Assembly: GCF_002531825.1 (NCBI RefSeq)
Contig: NZ_NWSX01000018.1
Location: 1-64,000, forward strand
Origin: Rhizobium sp. J15
GTDB taxonomy: Bacteria > Pseudomonadota > Alphaproteobacteria > Rhizobiales > Rhizobiaceae
Length of the DNA stretch: 64,000 nt
Direction: 5' to 3'
The notes under the pieces were generated by a model that saw only the letters and a program-made list of their open reading frames with translations, did not search any database and was not told the DNA's origin. This document shows positions 33,427 to 41,634 of the stretch, piece by piece. The stretch's first letter is position 1; each line of letters begins with the position of its first letter. The position numbers and the translations under genes are program-made.

Positions 33427-34293
33427 TCAATAGGCGGCCGGCTTCGGCTTCTTCTCCGTCCATTGCGGCGGCGCGCCGTATTTGGCGGCGACGGCGCCGG
33501 CCAGCCCGGGCTCGCGGCCGAAGGCATCGCAGGCGACGTATTTCGGCTTGCCGCCGAGCCAGGATTTCATCCGCTGGCGCGAGGGAAGCGAGAGATCCAG
33601 CCCCTTCGGCTCCTTGCCCGCAATCAGCATGCGCGAGAATTCGCCGCTGAACTTGGAAGCCAGGCCGTAGGCATCGCCCACCTCGGAAACGCGCGGATTG
33701 TTCTGCAGCGAGTTCGCCCCGCGCGCCCAGACCATCGCCGCCCGCTGCGCGCCCGACTTGTCGACCGCCTCGGCTTCCACCGCCAGTCCGCCGAGCCCGA
33801 CCGGCAGGCGCGGCACGCCGACCGGCAGGGCAAGGCCCGTGCCGACGGTGACGACCGTGGAAACGCCGGCCATCGTCTTGTTGGTCGGCACGATGTCGGT
33901 GACCATCGAGCGGATCGTCAGATCAGCGCTCTCCCCCGCCGCCACCATTTGATATCTGTCGCTCAGGGAGATGCAGAGCGCCCGGTCGAGCGCATTGGCG
34001 ACCATCGCCCGGTCATCCGGCGATTTGATGCGGCTCGCCGCAGCGAAGCCGAAGCGTGTCGGCTCGATCGCCACCGTCTTGATCGGGGCGAGACTGAGGC
34101 CATCGACATAGACGCGCGATTTCGAAAGCTTGCCCTTCGGCGCGCCGAGATTGGAATAGGTGGAGAGCGTCCCGCTCTCCTTCAGCGGTACCGAGCTGCA
34201 CCCGGCCGCAGCCGCGGCGAGCGCCAGCGGCAATGCGAGAGACACCGCTTTCGAAGCCTTTGAAAAAGATGAAATAAAAGGATTGCTGCGCAC
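33427..34293 (-). CDS. Lipoprotein, DUF3313-like
   Basis: A 288-residue protein with a lipoprotein signal: basic start, apolar AVSLALPLALAAAAAGC, lipobox Cys. The GTG at 34293 is chosen because GGAGG lies nine bases upstream and gives a normal signal peptide; an ATG further upstream would add about 33 residues before it. The mature part has the DUF3313-type layout (SGTLSTYSNLGAPKGKLSKSR at the start, DADLTIRSM-like strand ADLTIRSMVTDIVP, then a Gly/Val-rich segment). Members are outer-membrane-associated lipoproteins of unknown function. It is followed on the same strand by nothing related. Confidence 0.75.
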   Translation of the reverse strand: MRSNPFISSFSKASKAVSLALPLALAAAAAGCSSVPLKESGTLSTYSNLGAPKGKLSKSRVYVDGLSLAPIKTVAIEPTRFGFAAASRIKSPDDRAMVANALDRALCISLSDRYQMVAAGESADLTIRSMVTDIVPTNKTMAGVSTVVTVGTGLALPVGVPRLPVGLGGLAVEAEAVDKSGAQRAAMVWARGANSLQNNPRVSEVGDAYGLASKFSGEFSRMLIAGKEPKGLDLSLPSRQRMKSWLGGKPKYVACDAFGREPGLAGAVAAKYGAPPQWTEKKPKPAAY

Positions 34294-34398
34294 TCTCTCT
34301 GGCCTCCGTCGCCGATAATGTGCGGGGAAAGTGGCGGTGAAGAATTGCCGCAGCATTACATCGTTTCCGGCAGCATCAGCCGCCGCAAACAACCGGCG

Positions 34399-35748
34399 TC
34401 ATCCGAGTTGGATCGCCACCTCGGTGCCGGCCGCAGCGCTTTCGATGCGGACCTCGCCGCCATGGTTCAAGGCGATCTGCTTGACGAGGCTGAGGCCGAG
34501 CCCGGCTCCCGTGCTCTTCGGCGTGACGCGGTAGAAGGGTTCGAACACCAGCTCCCGGTGCTCGGCCGGAATGCCCGGCCCTTCGTCGGCCACGCCGATC
34601 CGCCCGCCGCCGAAAGCCGACACGGAGACCGTGATCATGCCCCTGTTGCCGCCGTGGTCGATGGCGTTGCGCACCAGATTGCTGACGGCCCGCGGCAGCG
34701 CCGAAGGGCTGCCCTTGCGTTTCAGGCTCTCGATCTCACTCTGGAACGAGATCTGGTAGCCGGCGCCGATGGCGAGCGGCGCAAGATCGGCCACCACGCT
34801 GCGGGCGATCTCGACGAGATCAACGGTCTCCTGGAGATCGCTCGCCTGGTCGTTGCGCTCGAAATCGAGCAGCTGTTCGGCCGTCTCGGCCAGGCGCGCG
34901 ACATCGTCGAGCAGCCGCCTGCGGTCCTGCCCCTCCGCCGTCCCGTCGATCCGGGTCTGCATGATCGCGATCGGCGTCCTGAGCTCATGCGCCGCATCGA
35001 TCAGGAAGTGCTGCCGCTTGCGGAATTCGTTTTCCAGCCGGCCGAGCGCCTCGTTGAAGGCGATCACCAGCGGCGCGACCTCCCTCGGAATGCCGTCCAG
35101 CGGCAGGCGCGCATCGTAGCGGCGCGGCTCGATCTCCGAGGCTTTGCGGGCAACCTCGCTGACGCTGGCAAGGCCCCGCCCGACGATCCTCGGAACGGCG
35201 AGAAAGACCGCGGGCAAGGCAATGGCGAGCAGCGGCACATAGATCGGATAGACGGCGCCCATCAGCGTAATCACCGGCCAGCCCTTGTCGGCGACGCCGC
35301 CGAACAGAACCCTGAGTTCGCCGATCGCGGTCTCCACGCTTTCCACCGAAGCGATCTCGTCCGTGCCCACCGATCCCCTGATATCGGCCCCTTCGAACAG
35401 ATAGGTCAGACGCGCAAGCTCGGCATAGACTGGAGGAACGGTGCCGTAGGAGACGAAAGACCCGTTCGTCGTCGCCGCGACATACCAGAGCCCGTCATAT
35501 TGCCGCTTGAGCGCCTCGAGCTCCGGCGTATCCTTTATCTCAAGCCGTCCTTCGGCATCGAGCGCCGCGGCCGGAGCCAGCGCCGCGGTAATATGATCCT
35601 CCAGCGCAACATTCGGAGAGAGGATCGTCGCGCCATAGAAGCAGAGCCCGATAGTGACGGCCGTCACCACGCCGACGAAGACCAGGCTGAGCTGCCAGCT
35701 GAGCCGCCACCAGAGCGACGGATTGGTGTTTTCTGCCCCGCCCATCAT
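34399..35748 (-). CDS. Two-component sensor histidine kinase
   Basis: This 449-residue kinase has transmembrane segments at about 17-39 and 160-186 flanking a 120-residue periplasmic sensor domain. The phosphoacceptor is His254 in DAAHELRTPIAIMQ, preceded by a HAMP-like linker. The catalytic domain has the N box NLVRNAIDHGG, G1 DEGPGIP, F box FEPFYRV and G2 GAGLGLSLV. The start overlaps the response regulator stop by four bases (ATGA-type), so the two form one operon with the regulator first. The ligand is unknown. Confidence 0.93.
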   Translation of the reverse strand: MMGGAENTNPSLWWRLSWQLSLVFVGVVTAVTIGLCFYGATILSPNVALEDHITAALAPAAALDAEGRLEIKDTPELEALKRQYDGLWYVAATTNGSFVSYGTVPPVYAELARLTYLFEGADIRGSVGTDEIASVESVETAIGELRVLFGGVADKGWPVITLMGAVYPIYVPLLAIALPAVFLAVPRIVGRGLASVSEVARKASEIEPRRYDARLPLDGIPREVAPLVIAFNEALGRLENEFRKRQHFLIDAAHELRTPIAIMQTRIDGTAEGQDRRRLLDDVARLAETAEQLLDFERNDQASDLQETVDLVEIARSVVADLAPLAIGAGYQISFQSEIESLKRKGSPSALPRAVSNLVRNAIDHGGNRGMITVSVSAFGGGRIGVADEGPGIPAEHRELVFEPFYRVTPKSTGAGLGLSLVKQIALNHGGEVRIESAAAGTEVAIQLG

Positions 35749-36416
35749 TCTTCCTTCATGAGATAGCCGACGCCGCGGATATTGTGGATCGAGACCTCGG
35801 CACCCGCATCGGAAAGCCGCTTGCGCAGCCGCGATATATGGGCGTCGAGGGCGTTCGACTGGATTTCTTCTTCGTAGTTGTAAACGGCCGCCTCCAGCGT
35901 CGAGCGCAGCACCGTCTTCTCCTTGCGCCTGGCAAGTGCGGCCAGCACCAGAAGCTCGCGCCGCGGCAGGTCGAGCGGTGTGTCGCCGACGGTGACGCTC
36001 AAATGCAGGGGGTCGATCACCATCCGCCCGGCGGTGATCTTCAGCTCGGAAAGGCTCGGCGGCCGCCGCAGCACGGCCCTGAGCCGCGCCATCAGCTCCT
36101 CCACGAGGAACGGCTTGCCGAGATAATCGTCGGCGCCGAGATCGAGCCCTTCCACCCGCTCCTTCGGCTCGTTCAGCGCCGTCAGCACGATGATCGGCGT
36201 ATCCTTGCCCGTGCGCCTCAGCTCCGGAATGAAGCGCAGCCCCTCGCCGTCGGGCAGGCGCCGGTCGAGCAGGATCGCGTCATAGGGGTTCTGCCGCGTC
36301 AGCTCCACGGCATCGGCAAGATGCGCCGTGTGATCGGTCACGATCCCATGCTTGCCGAGCGCAGCAGTCAGCGCCTCGGCCAGCTCCTTCTCATCCTCAA
36401 TCAGCAGAATCCGCAT
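35745..36416 (-). CDS. OmpR-family response regulator
   Basis: This 223-residue protein has a receiver domain with Asp8/Glu7 acid pocket (LIEDEKE), phosphoacceptor Asp51 in AILLDRRLPDGEG, Thr78-type switch in IIVLTALNEP and Lys101 in LGKPFLVEEL. A winged-helix DNA-binding domain follows at about 125-223 (LDLPRRELLVLAALARRKE, then SNALDAHISRLRKRL and IRGVGYLM). The gene is upstream of and coupled to the sensor kinase gene. Targets cannot be read; a small membrane peptide gene is divergent 132 bases away. Confidence 0.94.
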   Translation of the reverse strand: MRILLIEDEKELAEALTAALGKHGIVTDHTAHLADAVELTRQNPYDAILLDRRLPDGEGLRFIPELRRTGKDTPIIVLTALNEPKERVEGLDLGADDYLGKPFLVEELMARLRAVLRRPPSLSELKITAGRMVIDPLHLSVTVGDTPLDLPRRELLVLAALARRKEKTVLRSTLEAAVYNYEEEIQSNALDAHISRLRKRLSDAGAEVSIHNIRGVGYLMKEE

Positions 36417-36548
36417 CGCCCAACCAACCCTTGCGCCCCTGTTTCGGCCGCAAGGGTTGCAGCAACATTGCGGAACTTGAAAGGCAGCCGGTCATGCTCC
36501 CGCAATTGTTCCATCGGAGGATCGGGCACCACAATTTAGGACCTCGAC

Positions 36549-36656
36549 ATGATCCATTTCAAATCCATCCTCCGCCTCCTGGAGACCTACCTCCTCTCCG
36601 CCTTCATCCTCGCCAGCCTGCTGGCCGGGCCGCTGATTATTCTGTTCGTGCGGTAG
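36549..36656 (+). CDS. Small single-pass membrane peptide (35 residues)
   Basis: A frame from ATG 36549 encodes a 35-residue peptide with a short polar start (MIHFKSILRLLETY), one membrane segment (LLSAFILASLLAGPLIILFV) and a final Arg. AGGA lies seven bases upstream. It is divergent from the two-component regulator, in the position often occupied by small membrane modulators of sensor kinases. The composition is strongly peptide-like, but no family is recognised and its interaction with the kinase is inferred. Confidence 0.5.
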   Translation: MIHFKSILRLLETYLLSAFILASLLAGPLIILFVR

Positions 36657-36957
36657 CAACCCAAGGAAACGACAGCTGAACGTTGATCGTAATTGTCTTT
36701 TCCGGCCGGCGAAGGTGGAAGTAACGGCATGCCGAGCGGCCCCCTCATCCGACCCTCCGGGCCACCTCTCCCCGCTGGGGAGAAGGGGAAGTAAGGCCTG
36801 CGCACGGTGCCAAACGACGCGTTTGTTCAAAGGCACTCTATCTAATGGAGCGCTGGCAAAGCGGCATTCTCCCTTCTCCCCAGCGGGGAGAAGGTGGCCC
36901 AAAGGGTCGGATGAGGGGGCCACACGGCACACCTTCCACCATCGTCCCTCGCCTACT
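36657..36957. repeat. Intergenic stretch with an inverted pair of palindromic elements
   Basis: The left element (about 36737-36797) reads CCCCTCATCCGACCCTCCGG then CCCCGCTGGGGAGAAGG. The right element (about 36868-36925) is its inverse, with CTTCTCCCCAGCGGGGAGAA and GGGTCGGATGAGGGGG. Each is palindromic and together they can form a large cruciform of about 190 bases. No gene is seen. Confidence 0.75.
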
Positions 36958-37479
36958 TCACACTACCCCCACCGCCATCTTCCCCCGCACCTCCAGAAAC
37001 GCCGCCGTCAGCCGCGCCAGCACCGGCGAGGTCACCGTCCCGTTCGCCCCGCCGACCGGATCGACGATGTGGATCTGCCGGAGATCCTCCATGAACTCCT
37101 CCCAAAGCGGCTGGCCGCCTTCTTCCAGAAGCTGCGCGCGAATGCTGAGATCCTCCGTCACCGGCAGGTGACGCCTGCCCCAGGCGCCGATCATGGCGAA
37201 GACGGGCACGAGCTGGATCGCCGGCTCCGTCAGGCTGTAGATCGCCTTCTGGGTGTGGCTCGGATCGTCCCGCTTGCTGATGAAGCCGAGCGAGAGCAGC
37301 CGCTTCAGCCGCGCCGCCAGAATGTTGGAAGCGATGCCCTCCTGCGAATTGTTGAGCAGGTCGCGGAAATGCCGGCGGTTGCCAAACATGATGTCGCGGA
37401 TGATGATCAGGCTCCACCGGTCGCCCAGCACTTCCATCGTCAGGTTGATCGGGCAGCCGGACCGCAATTCCATACTCAC
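36958..37479 (-). CDS. HxlR-family transcriptional regulator 1
   Basis: This winged-helix regulator of 173 residues begins VSMELRSGCPINLTMEVLGD and has the HxlR core: RWSLIIIRDIMFGNRRHFRD, then LLNNSQEGIASNILAARLKRL and LLSLGFISKRDDPSH wing. The GTG at 37479 is preceded by AGGAG at seven bases; an ATG two codons later is also possible. The C-terminal 60 residues extend beyond the usual family length and have LEEGGQPLWEEFM helices. It is divergent from a DHFR-like gene; the 89-base gap carries AAAACCAGTTGCA and AACAACTAGTTTCA, related half-sites that may be the operator. Confidence 0.88.
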   Translation of the reverse strand: MSMELRSGCPINLTMEVLGDRWSLIIIRDIMFGNRRHFRDLLNNSQEGIASNILAARLKRLLSLGFISKRDDPSHTQKAIYSLTEPAIQLVPVFAMIGAWGRRHLPVTEDLSIRAQLLEEGGQPLWEEFMEDLRQIHIVDPVGGANGTVTSPVLARLTAAFLEVRGKMAVGVV

Positions 37480-37568
37480 GAGGTATCTCCTGTAAAAACC
37501 AGTTGCATTATAGGATCGCTTATGCGAGAAAACAACTAGTTTCAAATTGCAATCACATGGAGGAGAGC

Positions 37569-38210
37569 ATGTCCAAGGTGCGCGTTGCGGGGTTTTCCGT
37601 TTCCGTGGATGGGTTCGGCGCCGGGCCGGAGCAAAGCCTGAATGATCCGCTCGGAAAGCGCGGGCCGGAAATGTTCCAATGGTTCTTTCACACCCGTACC
37701 TTCCGCGCCATGATGGGTAAGGACGATGGCTCGACCGGCGTCGATGAGGATTATGCGTCGGGCGCCATGGCCAATTTCGGCGCCTTCATCCTCGGGCGCA
37801 ACATGTTCGGCCCGATCCGCGGCGAGTGGCCGGACGATGCCTGGAAGGGCTGGTGGGGCGCCAACCCGCCTTACCACGCGCCGACCTATATCCTGACCCA
37901 TTACCCGCGCGAGCCGATCGTCATGGAGGGCGGCACCACCTTCCATTTCGTCACCTCAGGCATTCATGAGGCCCTCGACAAGGCAAGGGCGGCTGCCGGC
38001 GGCAAGGACGTCAAGATCGGCGGCGGCGTTGCAACCGTGCGCCAATATCTTCAGGCCGGCCTGATTGACGAGCTGCACTTCGCCCTCTCCCCCGTCGTGC
38101 TCGGCCAGGGCGAAGCGATGTTTGCGGGCATCGACCTCCCCGCCCTCGGCTTCAGCGTCCGCCAGCATGTGGCGAGCGAAAAAGCCACCCATATCGTGCT
38201 GGCGAAATAA
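37569..38210 (+). CDS. Dihydrofolate reductase family protein (RibD C-terminal type)
   Basis: This 213-residue protein has the DHFR-like fold of the RibD C-terminal domain: AGFSVSVDGFGAGPEQSL at the start, NFGAFILGRNMFGPIRGEWP, PTYILTHYPREPIVMEGGTT, GGKDVKIGGGVATVRQYLQA and GLIDELHFALSPVVLGQGE. Those motifs bind NADPH and form the substrate pocket; the physiological substrate of these stand-alone members is not established. ATG 37569 follows GGAGGAGA. It is divergently paired with the HxlR regulator, which probably controls it in response to an electrophile or redox stress. Confidence 0.88.
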   Translation: MSKVRVAGFSVSVDGFGAGPEQSLNDPLGKRGPEMFQWFFHTRTFRAMMGKDDGSTGVDEDYASGAMANFGAFILGRNMFGPIRGEWPDDAWKGWWGANPPYHAPTYILTHYPREPIVMEGGTTFHFVTSGIHEALDKARAAAGGKDVKIGGGVATVRQYLQAGLIDELHFALSPVVLGQGEAMFAGIDLPALGFSVRQHVASEKATHIVLAK

Positions 38211-38391
38211 TCCCGTCGGGCCAGGGACGGGAAGCCCGCCGCGCCCCTTGCGCGAACTGTACAGAATCGAACCGTTCGAGCGCGCCTGTGGTCTTCTGGC
38301 GCAATCGGCGTAAGATGGCGAAGTCGGCCCATCAGATCATTCGGCGGGACCGCTTGAGAGTTCATACGTGCTCTTGCCGTTACCGGAGGGC

Positions 38392-38601
38392 ATGAAATTG
38401 CTGCAATCACTCATTTCTCTCAATGACAGCGAGATCAATCTCGTCACTGACGCCGTTCAGCAATGGTGCAGCGAAAACAAGCATGACATCGACAGCGTCG
38501 AAGGCCGCCGCGCCATCACCATCGCCGTCGATCTCGTCCAGACCAACACCGCTCCCGAGCAGCTTCTGGCCGAACTGTCACGGCAGATGGACCAGCGGTA
38601 A
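38392..38601 (+). CDS. Small hypothetical protein, 69 residues
   Basis: A soluble, largely helical protein (MKLLQSLISLNDSEINLVTD, then VQQWCSENKHDIDSVEGRRA and LVQTNTAPEQLLAELSRQM). GGAGGG sits just before ATG 38392. The protein resembles small conserved proteins found in Rhizobium chromosomes, with the segment WCSENKHDIDS...AITIAVDL characteristic. No motif suggests a function. It is likely monocistronic, with 182 bases before it and 271 after. Confidence 0.7.
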   Translation: MKLLQSLISLNDSEINLVTDAVQQWCSENKHDIDSVEGRRAITIAVDLVQTNTAPEQLLAELSRQMDQR

Positions 38602-38872
38602 AACCATCCGCGTCAGCAAGCTTCACCCGGAGACCCGCAGCGGCGTCAAAGCCACCTGCTGAGGTCATCCGCATGGGTCTCCGCTGCCCACGAGAGTCTC
38701 ATCCCGCTCTCCGCCTTTTGGTCATTTCCCGCATAGCGATTAGCCTCGAAAGAGGCTGCGCTTGATGGCATTTGCGACACAACTCCGCAAACACGCAACA
38801 ACTGCCACCCATCTTGCACATCCCCACACCCTCACCTAAGGCAATGCAACCTCCCTATCGCAAGGCCGCCCG

Positions 38873-39685
38873 GTGCTCCGCATTACCCTCCACGCTCTGA
38901 TCGTCATCATCCTCACGCTGCTCACCCAGATCGGCGGCGTCGCTTATCTCCTCGCGCTGGCCGCCGCCCGCGCCATCGGCACGCGGCGCTTGCCCGCCAG
39001 GCTCGCGCTCTTCCTGCTGCTCTATGCCGGCGCCACCCTGGCCGCAAACTTCGCCGCGCCGGTCTTCGGCCGCGTTCCCCTCTCCTGCTTTGCCGGCGCT
39101 ACGGACCGGCTCGTGGTCCGCTCGCCGATCTACTGCGCGCTCAACCGCAACTACGTCACCCCCGCCGTCCGCGATCTCGCCCAGGCCCTCGCCGCCCATA
39201 TGGACCAGGCGTTCCCCGGCACCGTCACCATCGCGCTCGATGCGAATTTCCCGTTCATACAAGGCTTCCCGCTGCTGCCGCATCTCTCCCATGCCGACGG
39301 CAAGAAGCTCGACTTTGCCTTTTACTACAAGGATGCGGACGGTCGTTTCCTCAACGGCGCCACCCGCTCCCCGATCGGCTATTTTGCCTTCGAAGAGCCC
39401 GCCCCCGGCGATGAACTGCCCTGCGCCGGCCGCCACGACTGGCTCACCACCCGCTGGGATTTCGATGCGCTGCAGCCGCTCTTCCCAGCCTATCGCCTGG
39501 AGGAGCAGCGCACCGCAGCCGCCCTCGCCTGGCTGACGAGCGAAGGCGTGACGCGCTTCAACCTGCAGAAGATCTTCATCGAGCCGCACCTGAAAAACGA
39601 TCTCGGCATCACCGATGCCCATGTCCGCTTCCAAGGCTGCCGCGCCGCTCGCCACGACGATCATATCCATATCCAGGTCGAGTGA
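38873..39685 (+). CDS. Membrane-anchored protein with LAS-type metallopeptidase motifs
   Basis: This 270-residue protein starts with two membrane segments (residues 5-32 and about 43-66) followed by an extracytoplasmic domain. It carries the zinc ligands of LAS (M15/MepA-like) peptidases: H-x-x-G-x-x-x-D as HADGKKLD (His140, Asp147) and a terminal H-x-H as HDDHIHIQ (His264, His266). A catalytic Glu or Asp could be Asp262/Asp263 or Glu237 in FIEPHLK. Such enzymes cleave peptidoglycan cross-links. The start is GTG 38873, the only reasonable start in frame. The peptidase call is inferred from spacing of metal-binding residues; overall similarity to known families was not recognised. Confidence 0.7.
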   Translation: MLRITLHALIVIILTLLTQIGGVAYLLALAAARAIGTRRLPARLALFLLLYAGATLAANFAAPVFGRVPLSCFAGATDRLVVRSPIYCALNRNYVTPAVRDLAQALAAHMDQAFPGTVTIALDANFPFIQGFPLLPHLSHADGKKLDFAFYYKDADGRFLNGATRSPIGYFAFEEPAPGDELPCAGRHDWLTTRWDFDALQPLFPAYRLEEQRTAAALAWLTSEGVTRFNLQKIFIEPHLKNDLGITDAHVRFQGCRAARHDDHIHIQVE

Positions 39686-39721
39686 GCCCGCCCGCCGCGT
39701 CGAGCAGACGGCGACGGGCGC

Positions 39722-40054
39722 TCAAAGCCGCACCAGCCTGTCGTCCGGAATGGATTTTCCCCAGGCGTTCATCGCATTCAGCACGTCGCTCAGCGATCTT
39801 CCCAGGTCCGTCAGCTCATAGACCACGCGCGGCGGCGTCTCGGCATAGGCCGTGCGCGTCACCAGCCCATGCGCTTCGAACCTGCGCAATCGGTGCGTCA
39901 GCGTATGGGCGCTGATCCCCGCCAGTGTTTCCCGCAGCTCGGTAAACCGTCTCGGTCCGTGCAGCAACTCGCGCACGAGCAGCGTTGCCCACGGGCCGTC
40001 GAGCAGCAGCAGGAAGCGCTCGACACCGCATTCCGGCAATTTATTTTCGCTCAT
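39722..40054 (-). CDS. HxlR-family transcriptional regulator 2
   Basis: This 110-residue winged-helix protein has the HxlR core with Cys9 in MSENKLPECGVERFLLLLDG, then PWATLLVRELLHGPRRFTEL, LAGISAHTLTHRLRRFEAHG and YELTDLGRSLSDVL. A Cys near the N-terminus is often the thiol sensor in this family. ATG 40054 is supported by GGAGG. It is divergent from an NAD(P)-binding protein with a 91-base gap that contains TAGTGCA and its inverse TGCACTA. Confidence 0.9.
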   Translation of the reverse strand: MSENKLPECGVERFLLLLDGPWATLLVRELLHGPRRFTELRETLAGISAHTLTHRLRRFEAHGLVTRTAYAETPPRVVYELTDLGRSLSDVLNAMNAWGKSIPDDRLVRL

Positions 40055-40070
40055 GCCGATTTTCCTCCAA

Positions 40071-40130
40071 TAGTGCATTTGACGTAACTGACCTCATTAT
40101 TGCACCAACATTAATGCAATGTCTGCACTA
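40071..40130. promoter_or_regulatory. Candidate HxlR operator between regulator 2 and its neighbour
   Basis: TAGTGCA (40071-40077) and TGCACTA (40124-40130) are exact inverse copies, with TTATTGCACCA and TTAATGCAATG between. These TGCA-centred half-sites lie in the divergent promoter region of the regulator and the oxidoreductase. Confidence 0.45.
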
Positions 40131-40145
40131 ATGAAAGGAAATGAC

Positions 40146-41006
40146 ATGTCTTACGTCATCCATGGCGCCGCCGGCGCACAGGGCGGGCCGCTCTTCAGGC
40201 GCTTGCTGGCCTCGGGCAAACCCGCTGTAGGCGCGGTGCGCAACACCGCGACGCTCGAAGGAAAGCCCGCCGTCGCGGTCGATAACGCCTCCGTCGAATC
40301 CCTGGTTTCCGCCTATCGCCATGCCGACGGCCTGTTCGTTCACCTGCCGGTGACAGCCGAGCCCGAGCGCGTGCGGCAGGCGAAAAGCATCGTCGAAGCC
40401 ATCAACCTTGCCAGACCCGGTCGCGTGGTGATCTCGACCAGCGGATCGATCATCGACAGCCCCGGATCGGTCTTGCAGGCGCCTGACGACAGCGCCATCG
40501 CGATCCTGACCCGCGGCGTTCGCGAAAGCGGCGTTTCCCATGCGATTGTCGCGCCGCGGCTTTATCTGGAAAATCTCCTGCTTCCGCCGATATTCGAGGC
40601 GGTGAAAGCCGAAGGCATATTGCGCTACCCGCTAGGCGCCGATTTTGCCGTGTCGTGGAGTTCCCATCTGGATGTCGCCGAAGTCGCTGAACGGTTGCTT
40701 GTCGATCATTCGGTGAGCGGCCTCGTGGGCGTCGGGCAACGTCCCGGCCTCGATGGCGCGGCGCTGGCGCGGGGCTTCTCCCGCCATCTCAGCCGCCCGG
40801 TCGCCTTCGAAGCGCTGTCGCCCGAAAGCTTCGGGGACCTCCTCACTCCGCTGTTCGGGGCCGGCGCTGCCGCCGCCGTCGCCGGCCTCTATCGGGCTCT
40901 TGCCCAGGCGCCGGACAACGTCATTGCCGAAGAGACGAGCGCGCAGCGCCGCCTCGCAATGACGCCGCGCAGCGTTGAGCAGTGGCTGGCCGATATACTG
41001 AGCTGA
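40146..41006 (+). CDS. NmrA-like NAD(P)-binding protein
   Basis: This 286-residue protein has an N-terminal Rossmann motif in an atypical form (VIHGAAGAQGGPLFRRLLAS), DGLFVHLPVT as strand 4, VVISTSGSIID and the Arg/Pro segment IVAPRLYLENLLLPP. It is a member of the NmrA/SDR-a5 type redox-linked proteins, which bind NAD(P) and act as quinone oxidoreductases or redox sensors. The first Gly of the usual GxxGxxG is present as GAAGAQG. ATG 40146 follows AAAGGAAATGAC. The divergent HxlR regulator probably controls it. Confidence 0.85.
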   Translation: MSYVIHGAAGAQGGPLFRRLLASGKPAVGAVRNTATLEGKPAVAVDNASVESLVSAYRHADGLFVHLPVTAEPERVRQAKSIVEAINLARPGRVVISTSGSIIDSPGSVLQAPDDSAIAILTRGVRESGVSHAIVAPRLYLENLLLPPIFEAVKAEGILRYPLGADFAVSWSSHLDVAEVAERLLVDHSVSGLVGVGQRPGLDGAALARGFSRHLSRPVAFEALSPESFGDLLTPLFGAGAAAAVAGLYRALAQAPDNVIAEETSAQRRLAMTPRSVEQWLADILS

Positions 41007-41101
41007 TCGGAAGGGCATGATGCCGGAAATGACCGCCATCAGGCGCCGGCATCACGCCCAAAATCCCGGACGAACTCTCCGCTTGTCCCGCCCGTTCATG
41101 C

Positions 41102-41479
41102 TTAATCCGCATAGGCCTCGTCATAGGCGCGCTGCGCCGCGAAGATCGCCCCCATGTTCTTTTCCGCCCAGTGCGTCAGCGCCGAAACCGTGTCGGTCAG
41201 CGTGCGCCCGAGCGGCGTCAGCGCATATTCGACGGTGACCGGCACGGTGGGAAAGATAGTGCGCGAGATCAGCCCGTTACGCTCCAGCTTGCGCAGCGTC
41301 TGCGCCAGAACCTTCTGCGATATGCCTTTGATATCGCGGCGGATATGGTTGAAGCGCACCGGCCCGCTCTTCAGCCGGTCGAGAATGAGCAGCGCCCATT
41401 TGTCCGCCAGCCGATCCAGCACCAGCCGGGTCGGGCAGCGGTCCTCAAAAACGTCATAGGCCTGTTCGATCGCTGTCAT
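41102..41479 (-). CDS. HxlR-family transcriptional regulator 3
   Basis: This 125-residue protein has Cys15 in AYDVFEDRCPTRLVLDRLAD, the recognition helices FNHIRRDIKGISQKVLAQTL and wing LISRTIFPTVPVTVEYALT, then GRTLTDTVSALTHWAEKN. The layout of a Cys directly before the first helix is that of YodB/QorR-like redox regulators. It is divergent from a quinone-oxidoreductase-like gene (41635). A CTATC-GTTA-GATAG dyad lies in between at 41594-41607. Confidence 0.92.
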   Translation of the reverse strand: MTAIEQAYDVFEDRCPTRLVLDRLADKWALLILDRLKSGPVRFNHIRRDIKGISQKVLAQTLRKLERNGLISRTIFPTVPVTVEYALTPLGRTLTDTVSALTHWAEKNMGAIFAAQRAYDEAYAD

Positions 41480-41593
41480 CTGCTCTCCCTTTTCCCGGCC
41501 GCCGGTTTGGCCCGGGGAACCGTAGGTTTCCCCGACGAAACCAGGTTACGAAAAAGTGCTCTCTTTTCTAATCCTGATTTGCCTGTATCTATC

Positions 41594-41607
41594 CTATCGT
41601 TAGATAG
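41594..41607. promoter_or_regulatory. Candidate operator dyad for HxlR regulator 3
   Basis: CTATCGTTAGATAG, a dyad with five-base arms, 28 bases before the downstream ATG, with related TATCTATCC and AATAGATA half-sites on either side. It fits the AT-rich palindromic sites of HxlR regulators. Confidence 0.5.
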
Positions 41608-41634
41608 TTTCCAATAGATACCAAGGAGAGTGGC

